Positions 44,308 to 51,999 of a stretch of DNA of 64,000 nucleotides are shown here, piece by piece; position 1 is the first letter of the stretch; each line of letters begins with the position of its first letter. Position numbers and translations under genes: made by a program. The DNA comes from Bacteroidia bacterium (GTDB lineage Bacteria; Bacteroidota; Bacteroidia; B-17B0; Aurantibacillaceae), in NCBI GenBank assembly GCA_016787895.1, contig JAEUTN010000018.1:1-64000 (forward strand). The letters run 5' to 3'. The notes under the pieces were generated by a model that worked only from the letters and a program-made list of their open reading frames with translations, was not told the origin of the DNA and ran no database searches.

Positions 44308-46565
44308 TTTGATATGACCAGTTTTTTATTCAGGCGAAGCCCGGCCTGTTCAAGATGAAGAATATAAAGACCTTGAGGCAAATGTTTGAGGTTAATTTCC
44401 CGAATCTCCTGTTTGGGCTCATAGGATTGAATTTCAGAATACAGGCATTTTCCATTCAGGTCCAGCACTTGAATGTCGAGAGGTTCCTCTGATTGAATGT
44501 TACCCTGCAGTTGAAACAAGCCATCACCTGGATTCGGAAATACCTCAAACAACAAGGCATTCCTGTTTTGTAGTTCAATTCCAACCGGATTAAAATCCGG
44601 TGGAACAACAATAACCTGTACGATTAATGCCGACTCACTGACTTTGGTGATGGAGTAGGTACTGCAGGTGGATGAAGTCGCATTGCAGTTAACAGTAACA
44701 GATAAACAAATCGTATAAAGGCCCGGGGCTGAATATGTGTGCGAGGTGTAAAGCTGATTGCTGCTTGAGCCATCTCCCCAGCTCCATTCCGCATTGCTGA
44801 CATTCAATGGAAAAGAAGGGCTGGCATACCACACTTGCGCTGTATTGGTTGGGGCCATGCTGAAACTGGAATTGGCCAAACAGGTGGGAGTAGGCACATT
44901 TACCATCTGTGTACTGCTGTTTACACAAAAGGTGTTGGTGATGTCAGAAAGGCTGAGACTCACTACAAAATTGCCGGTGGTAGAATAAGTGTGATATGGT
45001 GAGAGGGCAGAGGAGGTGTTCCCATCACCAAAATTCCATAAATAAGAGGTATTGGTGTTTGTACCCGTTGAGGTATTCGTGAAAGTTACCAATCCGGCGG
45101 CCCCCACACTGCTGCTGAAACTTGAAAGGAGGTTGCAAGGGGGCCCACCAGCAGTAGTTATGGTGATGTTTTGCGCAGCGGTTGCGGTGCAGGAAGGCCC
45201 TGTTGACAGGATACTTCCCAAAACCTGGTAAACGCCATTTGCCATATAGGTGTGTTGGGTGCTAATCGGGTTAATGGTTGGACTAGGAGAGCCATCACCA
45301 AAATCCCAATAATACATAGAGGATGGATTACCACCGGTTGTTGTGTTTGTAAAGCTTACCATTCCGCCGGGCTGTAAACTAAAACTCAAACCCGGTACTA
45401 AATTGCAAGTTGTATTGCTGATCGTAACCAATGCCGTGTGTGTTGAAATGCATGAAGGGGTAAAATTGTTAGAGGCAGTGAGCGTAACCAAATAAGTTTG
45501 ATTGTTCAAAAATTGGTTATTTGGGGAGGAGGCATAGGGATTATAATTCAACCATGACATACCCGTACCAAAATTCCAGGAATAAGTGGTTTGAGCAACG
45601 GTTCCTGTGGATGTATTGATAAAACTTACAAAGCCATTCGCTCCCAGAGTGTAAGTAAAATTAGCCTGCAAGGTGCAATTAGGGGTAGGAGCATTGTTAA
45701 CCGTGACTCCACTCGTAAACTGAACATTGCAACTGGGTGATTGAGAGCCTAGCCACAGACTGATAGGAAAATATCCGTTACTGTAATAGGTGTGAGTAAC
45801 AGTAGCTAAAACAGAGCTGCCATTTACACTTGTATTGTCACCGAATGACCAGCCATAAAAGTTGGGAATGACAGAGCCACTGGTATTACTTGAAAAACTA
45901 ACGACTCCGTTGGCCCCTACCGAACTGGTAATATTGGCGCTAAAATTACAGGCCGTGCTGGCACTCACAACAGCCGTATAGGTGGAGACACATGCAGAGG
46001 TGTAATTGTTATTGGCTGTTAAGGTAACAGTATACAAACCATTACTTGAATAGGTGTGGGAAGCCTGAAAGCCGGTGGCTGAATTTCCGTCTCCAAAATT
46101 CCAGGTATACGTTACTCCCGCAGAAACGCCGCTGCTGGTGTTGTTAAAAAAAACAGAATTGTTCTGGTTAATGCCATACGTAAATCCCGCATTTAACACA
46201 CAGGTGTTGGTGGCATTCGTGATATTGATCCACACCCCATTGGTGTTGCTTGAACAGGTTGGCACAGCAGAGTATAGGTTAAGATAGGCCATATAAACGC
46301 CATTTGCCGTGTAAGTGTAACTGGGGTTCATTCCCCCTGCACCGGTTGCACTGAACGTTGCCGGACCAAAGTTCCAATTGTAATTCGTTGTGGCGCTTGT
46401 TCCGGTAGATGTGCTTATAAACGTGACCTGCCCGTTAGCTCCGATGTTATAGGTAAAATTGGCCGCACACTGACTCAGGCTGCGTTGTGATTGCAACACA
46501 AACAAAAGGCTTAACACGGCGAAGAAGCGGACTGATTTTAATGACGAATTATGTTTTGTTTTCAT
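44301..46565 (-). CDS. PKD-repeat surface protein with T9SS type A tail (array member 2, 7 modules)
   Basis: 754 residues from ATG 46565; a longer reading adds 12 residues before the signal peptide. After the signal (about 1-32, R-S-L-S-Q) there are seven PKD-like modules, each about 85-95 residues with an opening cysteine and a second cysteine before the closing strands (for example C-T-L-Q-A-N-F-T-Y-T-L-G-A-N-G-F-V). The seventh is the P-T-N-T-A-Q-V-W variant. The tail starts at E-V-F-P-N-P-G-D-G-L-F-Q-L and ends K-L-V-I-S-K-E. It is the longest of the three tandem paralogues. Each PKD module is a beta-sandwich, so the protein should be an extended rod at the surface. No catalytic domain was seen. 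Confidence 0.85.
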   Translation of the reverse strand: MKTKHNSSLKSVRFFAVLSLLFVLQSQRSLSQCAANFTYNIGANGQVTFISTSTGTSATTNYNWNFGPATFSATGAGGMNPSYTYTANGVYMAYLNLYSAVPTCSSNTNGVWINITNATNTCVLNAGFTYGINQNNSVFFNNTSSGVSAGVTYTWNFGDGNSATGFQASHTYSSNGLYTVTLTANNNYTSACVSTYTAVVSASTACNFSANITSSVGANGVVSFSSNTSGSVIPNFYGWSFGDNTSVNGSSVLATVTHTYYSNGYFPISLWLGSQSPSCNVQFTSGVTVNNAPTPNCTLQANFTYTLGANGFVSFINTSTGTVAQTTYSWNFGTGMSWLNYNPYASSPNNQFLNNQTYLVTLTASNNFTPSCISTHTALVTISNTTCNLVPGLSFSLQPGGMVSFTNTTTGGNPSSMYYWDFGDGSPSPTINPISTQHTYMANGVYQVLGSILSTGPSCTATAAQNITITTAGGPPCNLLSSFSSSVGAAGLVTFTNTSTGTNTNTSYLWNFGDGNTSSALSPYHTYSTTGNFVVSLSLSDITNTFCVNSSTQMVNVPTPTCLANSSFSMAPTNTAQVWYASPSFPLNVSNAEWSWGDGSSSNQLYTSHTYSAPGLYTICLSVTVNCNATSSTCSTYSITKVSESALIVQVIVVPPDFNPVGIELQNRNALLFEVFPNPGDGLFQLQGNIQSEEPLDIQVLDLNGKCLYSEIQSYEPKQEIREINLKHLPQGLYILHLEQAGLRLNKKLVISKE

Positions 46566-46700
46566 GGTTACACTATTTAATGAGGGATCCTTTATAGGCA
46601 AGTTATTGCAAAATTGAACATCCCGGATGCCGGGTTTATAGTTGGTGACCTGTGTTTAGCCATTCATTCAATTGATTGTATAAGTGGTAAAATTTGCGTG

Positions 46701-46767
46701 AAAAAAAAGAGGGGTCGCTACTCAGCCCCCCCTCTCTTTGCACACAGAACGAAAACTAAACTAATCT
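46701..46767 (-). terminator. Terminator and shared 3' motif of array member 3
   Basis: The hairpin AGAGGGG/CCCCTCT (46708-46714 with 46729-46735) has a minus-strand T8 run. It follows the shared motif at 46737-46767, which holds the TAG stop of member 3. Confidence 0.65.
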
Positions 46768-48722
46768 TTAGAAATCACCAGCTTTGAGTTCAGGCGCTGG
46801 CCGGCCTGTTCAAGTTGAAGAATGTACACACCATTTGGAAGGGTGTGAAGGTCTATGACTTTTTGGTTATTTTCCTTAGCCGCATCGATGCTTGTGGTGA
46901 ACAGGATTCTTCCACTCAGATCGATGATTTGTAAACCATAGGGTGCCGTATTTCCGGAGTTCAATTCCACATTCAACACACCATTGTTTGGGTTAGGATA
47001 GAAATTAACACCACTCAATGCAAGTACCTGATCCGCTATACCAACTTCAACCAATTGAGGAGGCACTACATTGATCTGTATCATGGCCGCTGATGAACTT
47101 ACTTTTGAAATGGAGTAAGTAGCACAGGTAGTAGAAGTGGCTCCGCAAGAAACGGTAACACTCAAACAAATAGAATAGAGACCGGCTGCTGAATAGGAAT
47201 GGGAACTGTAAAGGCCAACGCTGCTAGACCCATCACCCCACGACCAAACGGCATTAGTAACATTCCAGGGGAATGAAGGGGTGGCGGTCCAGTATTGTGC
47301 AGTGTTGGTTGGAGCTACACTAAAGTTGGCATTGGCAACACAATTGATACCCGTAACGTTTATGGCTGTACTGGCTGTGCTCATGCAGTTAACCGAGTTG
47401 TTGATGGCAGTCATAATCACAAAGTAAGCCCCCGCAGAAGGGTAGGTGTGGTTTGGATTGGCTCCAAAACCGGTGGTGCCATCTCCAAAATTCCAGAAGT
47501 AAACCGTGTTGGCAACTGTTCCTGTTGAGGTGTTGCCAAAATTCACCACACCGTTCGCGCCTACCGTGTGAGTAAAGCCGGCCACCAGGTTGCATGGGCC
47601 AACGGCATTGGTTATGTTCACAATTTGAAAAGCAGAATCAGAGCAGGTTGGAGACAAAGTACCTGAATTATATACTTTCAACTTCACCTGATAGCTTCCA
47701 TTCGCAGTATAGGTCATGGAAGGGTTGGTTAAGGTGAAGCCTTGTGAACTTCCATTACCAAAGTTCCAATAATAGGCTGGGTTGACTGTGCCAGTGCTAG
47801 TATTTAAAAAATTTACCAACCCATTAGAACCGTAGGAGAAACTGAAGTTAGCATTCAGGTTACACGTGCCGCCGGTAACTGTATTTACGTTAACGAGAAC
47901 AGAAGTTGAATCCCAGCAACTCGGACCATTGATGGCCCAAAGCGATACCCAGTATTGCCCGTTTGCTGTATATGTCGTGCTTGGATTTTGAGCATTGCTG
48001 GTTTGTCCGTTCCCCAGAGTCCAGCTGTAAGTAGTCAGTATAGAGTTAGTGCCCGTTGACAGATTGGTGAAATTCACCAAACCATTCGCTCCTACACTAT
48101 AGGTGAAATTGGCATTTACGTTGCAATTGTTGGCCGATACACTAAAGGTGTTGCTCACAGTCGGACAACAATTTGTTCCCGTTCCGGCTGAAGCAATTAC
48201 GGTATAAACAGTGCCCGGACATAAGCCGGTAACCGAACCTCCTGACAAACCTCCGGGAATCCATGTATACGATGGTGCACCGCAAAGTCCTGTGACATTG
48301 GTTACGGTGGCCGATCCATTACAAGTGGCGGATCCGGTTGCAGGTGTAGTACCCACACTTAATGAACAATTGGGCGTTGGATTGTTGATGGACAAGGTGT
48401 GGGTCACCTGACTCGAACAACTAGGCACTGTTAAAATAAAGAGAGTAACAGTATACGTGCCTGGCATAGTATACGTGGTCATGGCGGTCATGCCTGCTCC
48501 ACCGGTTCCGGTAAAGGTGCCGGGGCTACCACCCTGAAAATTCCAATAGTATTGGGTAGTGATGGAATTAACACCAACAGAAGTGCTGGTAAAACTTACC
48601 ACTCCATTCGGGTTAATATTGAATGTGAAGCCGGGAATACAACCCTGAGAATAGGATTTGCTAAAACCCATTAAGGCAATTAAGAACGCCAGTAGTTTTA
48701 AGTGTTTGGTAATTGTTTTCAT
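46761..48722 (-). CDS. PKD-repeat surface protein with SprB-like module and T9SS type A tail (array member 3)
   Basis: 653 residues from ATG 48722; a longer reading adds 22 residues and crosses the promoter. The signal peptide ends near residue 26 (S-Y-S-Q). Five PKD modules are present, and between the first and second sits one module of another type (about 120-200: A-T-C-N-G-S-A-T-V, then Y-T-W-I-P-G-G, then G-L-C-P-G-T-V-Y-T-V) that matches SprB repeats. SprB is the mobile gliding adhesin of Flavobacterium. The sorting tail begins F-Y-P-N-P-N-N-G-V-L and ends K-L-V-I-S-K-D. It is transcribed from its own promoter. The domain mix points to adhesion or motility. Confidence 0.85.
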   Translation of the reverse strand: MKTITKHLKLLAFLIALMGFSKSYSQGCIPGFTFNINPNGVVSFTSTSVGVNSITTQYYWNFQGGSPGTFTGTGGAGMTAMTTYTMPGTYTVTLFILTVPSCSSQVTHTLSINNPTPNCSLSVGTTPATGSATCNGSATVTNVTGLCGAPSYTWIPGGLSGGSVTGLCPGTVYTVIASAGTGTNCCPTVSNTFSVSANNCNVNANFTYSVGANGLVNFTNLSTGTNSILTTYSWTLGNGQTSNAQNPSTTYTANGQYWVSLWAINGPSCWDSTSVLVNVNTVTGGTCNLNANFSFSYGSNGLVNFLNTSTGTVNPAYYWNFGNGSSQGFTLTNPSMTYTANGSYQVKLKVYNSGTLSPTCSDSAFQIVNITNAVGPCNLVAGFTHTVGANGVVNFGNTSTGTVANTVYFWNFGDGTTGFGANPNHTYPSAGAYFVIMTAINNSVNCMSTASTAINVTGINCVANANFSVAPTNTAQYWTATPSFPWNVTNAVWSWGDGSSSVGLYSSHSYSAAGLYSICLSVTVSCGATSTTCATYSISKVSSSAAMIQINVVPPQLVEVGIADQVLALSGVNFYPNPNNGVLNVELNSGNTAPYGLQIIDLSGRILFTTSIDAAKENNQKVIDLHTLPNGVYILQLEQAGQRLNSKLVISKD

Positions 48723-48739
48723 GTTTATATTAAAAGTTC

Positions 48740-48772
48740 TGCTTACTCTTTTTGGGATTTTCAGCTTACTCC
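48740..48772 (-). promoter_or_regulatory. Conserved leader block of array member 3
   Basis: The minus strand reads GGAGTAAGCTGAAAATCCC, then four bases and AGAGTAAGC, 18 bases before the ATG. It lies downstream of the -7 box at 48791-48798, so it would be in the untranslated leader. It is the counterpart of the block at 43900-43932. Confidence 0.5.
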
Positions 48773-48790
48773 CTTTGTTATTCAACAATA

Positions 48791-48822
48791 CAAACGTATT
48801 GATAAGATGGTTGGGTAAACAA
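48791..48822 (-). promoter_or_regulatory. Promoter of array member 3
   Basis: On the minus strand: TTG (48822-48820), a 21-bp spacer, then TACGTTTG (48798-48791), a consensus TAnnTTTG box. Confidence 0.55.
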
Positions 48823-49932
48823 TTATTTTTTATAGGATATACAAATCACGGCTTCGGCATTCTCGAATTTAAGTTTTTTAGTTCCATTGTACAGTATAGC
48901 ACTGAACCTGAGTTTTAGTTTTTTAGTGGCTTCCCCACGTTCATTGGGCTCAAAATCACTTACTGAAAGCACTTCAAATTTGCTGTTCTGATCTTGTGCG
49001 TAAATCTTTGAAGAATATTCCACACCACCGGCATCCCGGTACTTAATTACGACCTGAGAAAAAGGAACACTGTCATTCAGGGCAGTCATAGAAAGAGGAC
49101 TAAAATTAGAAGCACAGGAGGAAGAATCTCCGGAAGTAATGGTGTTATAGTTCCAAACCGCGAGTTCATTTTTTGCATCCCTAAGGCTGAGTCGCACCGG
49201 GTAAGCCCCCCGCACAGCATAGCTGTGATTGGGTTGGGCTTCTTCTGAACCTTTACCATCCCCAAAGTCCCATTGGAATGTGAATGGGGCGACGCCAAAG
49301 GTTTGGGCTTTAAAACGCATGGTATTCGACGACACAATAGAATCGCTGACGTAAGCCATACAACGATCGGGTGCAAAACCCACCGCCACAGTATTGCAGA
49401 TTGAACTTTCGCAGCCGTTTAACGATTTGATGGTTAAACACACCGTATAGTTCCCCCCTTTTTTATAGGTATGAGAGGGATTCGCTACTGTTGAAACCTC
49501 CCCATCTCCAAAATTCCAGAAATAACCTGAAACGGGTTTATTAAACCTGGATTTAAAATTCACAACCCACTCGGATGAAACATAAGGGTAGGAACCGGGG
49601 TAAATGGCCGAATTAATATCGGCAGCAGCACCCGCGGCACTGGTTTTGGAATCGTTGATTTCAAAACGTATGCTGTTGGGGCAAACACTTGGGCAGTTTT
49701 TTTGACGAAGCTCGGCCACATAAGTGTATAAACCTTTCTGATCCTGTGTATAGGATGAAAAAAGCATGTAATTGTTGATGCCGGCTTCTATCAGGGTGGA
49801 AGAACCACTGCCATTGAGCTCAGCATAAAATTCGGGCTCGTTGGTAACCAAGGACTCAGGGTATTTTTTCTTCTCACAGGCGCTGAAAAGCACTAAGAGA
49901 ATCAACAGTAGTGAGAGGCGTAGAAAATGCAT
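48823..49932 (-). CDS. PKD-domain lipoprotein
   Basis: 369 residues. The lipoprotein signal ends L-F-S-A-C19, followed by E-K-K-K. Two PKD domains are clear: G-Y-F-W-N-F-G-D-G-E-V with N-P-S-H-T-Y-K-K-G-G-N-Y-T-V (about 135-180), and F-Q-W-D-F-G-D-G-K-G with P-N-H-S-Y (about 220-260). A beta-rich N-terminal part (about 30-130) and a C-terminal domain of about 90 residues have no recognised family. There is no T9SS tail, so it is probably anchored in the outer membrane by lipid. It starts one base after the stop of the anti-sigma/barrel gene and is therefore the third gene of the sigma factor operon. Confidence 0.82.
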   Translation of the reverse strand: MHFLRLSLLLILLVLFSACEKKKYPESLVTNEPEFYAELNGSGSSTLIEAGINNYMLFSSYTQDQKGLYTYVAELRQKNCPSVCPNSIRFEINDSKTSAAGAAADINSAIYPGSYPYVSSEWVVNFKSRFNKPVSGYFWNFGDGEVSTVANPSHTYKKGGNYTVCLTIKSLNGCESSICNTVAVGFAPDRCMAYVSDSIVSSNTMRFKAQTFGVAPFTFQWDFGDGKGSEEAQPNHSYAVRGAYPVRLSLRDAKNELAVWNYNTITSGDSSSCASNFSPLSMTALNDSVPFSQVVIKYRDAGGVEYSSKIYAQDQNSKFEVLSVSDFEPNERGEATKKLKLRFSAILYNGTKKLKFENAEAVICISYKK

Positions 49933-49933
49933 T

Positions 49934-51319
49934 TTATCTGTTTTTGATTGAATAAAGTAATGTGAGTTTTAGTCCTGAACTTCTTTCTTTTACGTTTGAA
50001 TTAAAAAAGGCGTCGTCCTTCAGATCCACCAACCCAAAAAACACCTCCGGTTGTATGTATAGGTTTTTAAACAATTCTCTGCGGTAAAAGAAACCCATTT
50101 GAAAATTATAAGGCGCTACACCTTCTGTGTAACCAAGTTCTTTACTACTTTGTTTTTCGCCGACATTGAAAGCCGCCTCATAAGTTTCTACTGTACTGTT
50201 TACGTTAAGTAAATACCCTAATTCAAAACTACTGCCCAGGCATTGTTTTCTGCTGAAGTTCCAGGAAAATCGCAAAGGAAAATTCAGGTAGTAAAACGTT
50301 TGTGGACTGATAACCGTTACCTGGCTTTCTTCCCCAAATTTGTAACTGGTAATTTTTGAGGTATCGCTAAAGGCCCCCAGGTGAGCGATACTCGTGAAAT
50401 GCAATCCCAAAGAATAATCGAAGCGTTCGTTCATGGCCTTGTGATAATTAATGCCTAGCACAGGATTAAAACCTCTTCCTTCCGTTCCTGTCGGAGTTTT
50501 CCATCCATACAACACATGAAAGCCCGCTTCAATACTCCATAACATGTTTTTCCTCACTTCCGGCAAACTCAGAGCTGAACCGGAAGCAGACGTCAATTCC
50601 GAACTGTCTTTTGGCAGAACCGATGTTGCTGCAACAGCTTCATTGGAGCTTGTTTTCGCCTCTTCAAGCGGCACATTAGAAGAGGTTTCAAGAGCCGTTA
50701 AAGGAACACTGTTTGCAAGAACTTCCCCGGCTTTTTCCTCTGTTGATACTAAGCCTTTGTTATTAACCTGAGAACTTTGGTTTGTTTTAACTTCAGGAAC
50801 AACAGGCACAACGGGCACCTCTGCTTCGGTTTTTGTTTGCGCAGGTTCAGTCAGGGCAAGCGTTTCTTCTTTTTGAACAGCAACAACATTCGGAGCAGAA
50901 GAAACTTCAGTTAATGCTGAGGCGCTCACAGGTTTAGGACTTTGTTTCTCCGGTGCAGAAGTCACGTTGTTTGAAACTTCAGCAAGCTTGCTTTGGCTTA
51001 ATGCAGGAGCCGTTGGTTCAGCATTAATTGATTTGGTTACTTCTGAAACCGCCTCCGCTTTTGTTGCCGGGGCCGTAACAGCTTGTTCTGAGGTTTGGTG
51101 GTTAACAATAACCATGGGTTTTGTTTCCGGCCAAAGCATTAGCGCGCCGGTAAAGATGACCACACCGCTTAACACAAACCAAAGCGGAAGCAGGCGTCTT
51201 TTTCTTCGCTTGTTCTCAATCACTTTTTTGGCCGCTTCCCAATCGCTCTCTTCAAAAGCAAAGGTCTGCTCCTCCAAAAGCCGCTGAAGCGTTTTTTTAA
51301 ATTTTTCTTCCTTACTCAT
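49934..51319 (-). CDS. Fused anti-sigma-like membrane protein and beta-barrel domain
   Basis: 461 residues. The first 43 are cytoplasmic-type and highly charged (W-E-A-A-K-K-V-I-E-N-K-R-R-K-R-R), a size and position suited to binding a sigma factor. A single TM helix follows at about 44-63. Residues 66-270 are a low-complexity A/E/T/S/V/P-rich linker. Residues about 275-461 look like an outer-membrane barrel of the PorT type (W-S-I-E-A-G-F-H-V-L-Y-G; F-N-P-V-L-G-I-N-Y-H; Y-Y-L-N-F-P-L-R-F-S-W), ending L-L-Y-S-I-K-N-R. Its start overlaps the ECF sigma gene by 8 bp, the usual arrangement for an anti-sigma partner. No zinc-finger or FecR motif was seen, so the anti-sigma role is inferred from position and topology. 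Confidence 0.75.
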   Translation of the reverse strand: MSKEEKFKKTLQRLLEEQTFAFEESDWEAAKKVIENKRRKRRLLPLWFVLSGVVIFTGALMLWPETKPMVIVNHQTSEQAVTAPATKAEAVSEVTKSINAEPTAPALSQSKLAEVSNNVTSAPEKQSPKPVSASALTEVSSAPNVVAVQKEETLALTEPAQTKTEAEVPVVPVVPEVKTNQSSQVNNKGLVSTEEKAGEVLANSVPLTALETSSNVPLEEAKTSSNEAVAATSVLPKDSSELTSASGSALSLPEVRKNMLWSIEAGFHVLYGWKTPTGTEGRGFNPVLGINYHKAMNERFDYSLGLHFTSIAHLGAFSDTSKITSYKFGEESQVTVISPQTFYYLNFPLRFSWNFSRKQCLGSSFELGYLLNVNSTVETYEAAFNVGEKQSSKELGYTEGVAPYNFQMGFFYRRELFKNLYIQPEVFFGLVDLKDDAFFNSNVKERSSGLKLTLLYSIKNR

Positions 51320-51878
51320 TGTTATTCTCCTTAAGCATCAATTCATTTTTGGTTAGTAGTTCTTTCAGCTTTTCTCTCGCCGCGTTCAGGTGCCACTTCG
51401 AGGTGCCCTCTGTGATGTTCAGCATCCCGGCAATTTCACGGTGTTTGTACCCGTCAATAAAATACAGGTTAAACACCTGGCGTGAGGCCGGTGCCAGTTT
51501 CCCGATGAAGTTGTATATCTCCTCCGCATTCGAGCGAGCCAAACTTTCATTCAATTCCGAATAAGATTCTTCTTCATAATACGTCTCCACATACTGCATG
51601 GTTTTGTAATGCAGCTTCTCCTTTTTAAATTCGTTGATCAGAGTGTTGATCATAATTTTTCGTATCCAGGGTTTAATGGGACTTTCTCTGTCGTAACTTT
51701 TTAAATTGCTCAGTATTTTGTAAAAACCCTGGTTCAAAACTTCTTTGGCTTTGTCCTGATTGCGGGTATATCGAATGCAAATGCTCATCAGGTAAGGGTA
51801 ACACAGTTTATAAAGTTCATACTCGGCTCTACGCTCGCCATGAATGCAAGAATCTATCAGTGTGAGCTGAATAAGCAT
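51312..51878 (-). CDS. ECF-type RNA polymerase sigma factor
   Basis: 188 residues. Region 2 (about 20-88) contains Y-P-Y-L-M-S-I-C-I-R-Y-T-R-N-Q-D-K-A-K-E-V-L-N-Q-G-F and P-I-K-P-W-I-R-K-I-M-I-N; region 4 (about 125-178) contains L-P-type helix pairs with Y-F-I-D-G-Y-K-H-R-E-I-A-G-M-L-N-I-T-E-G-T-S-K-W-H. There is no region 3 or 1.1, so it is an extracytoplasmic-function type. It heads an operon with the anti-sigma/barrel gene (8-bp overlap) and the PKD lipoprotein gene. A pair of direct repeats lies 53-88 bp upstream. Its targets are unknown; the PKD array downstream is the obvious candidate. Confidence 0.92.
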   Translation of the reverse strand: MLIQLTLIDSCIHGERRAEYELYKLCYPYLMSICIRYTRNQDKAKEVLNQGFYKILSNLKSYDRESPIKPWIRKIMINTLINEFKKEKLHYKTMQYVETYYEEESYSELNESLARSNAEEIYNFIGKLAPASRQVFNLYFIDGYKHREIAGMLNITEGTSKWHLNAAREKLKELLTKNELMLKENNNE

Positions 51879-51930
51879 AGAAGTAGTAAAGGCCTCAGTT
51901 ATCTAATACAGTTGAAAGGGAGAAAGGGTT

Positions 51931-51966
51931 GGGCCTGAATAAATTTAATCAAAAATCGGGCCTGAA
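51931..51966. promoter_or_regulatory. Direct repeat upstream of the ECF sigma gene
   Basis: Two identical copies of GGGCCTGAA (51931-51939 and 51958-51966) are spaced 27 bp start to start, between the recF end and the sigma ATG. They could form a regulator site or autoregulated promoter element. No TAnnTTTG box is visible here. Confidence 0.3.
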
Positions 51967-51999
51967 CGACCCATTTTAGCCATTTAAGGGTCTAAAATA

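Noticed and set aside
42167..48722. Repetitive appearance suggestive of CRISPR or satellite DNA
   Set aside because: Repeats are about 250-280 bases, in frame and encode PKD modules; there are no short identical repeats with unique spacers.
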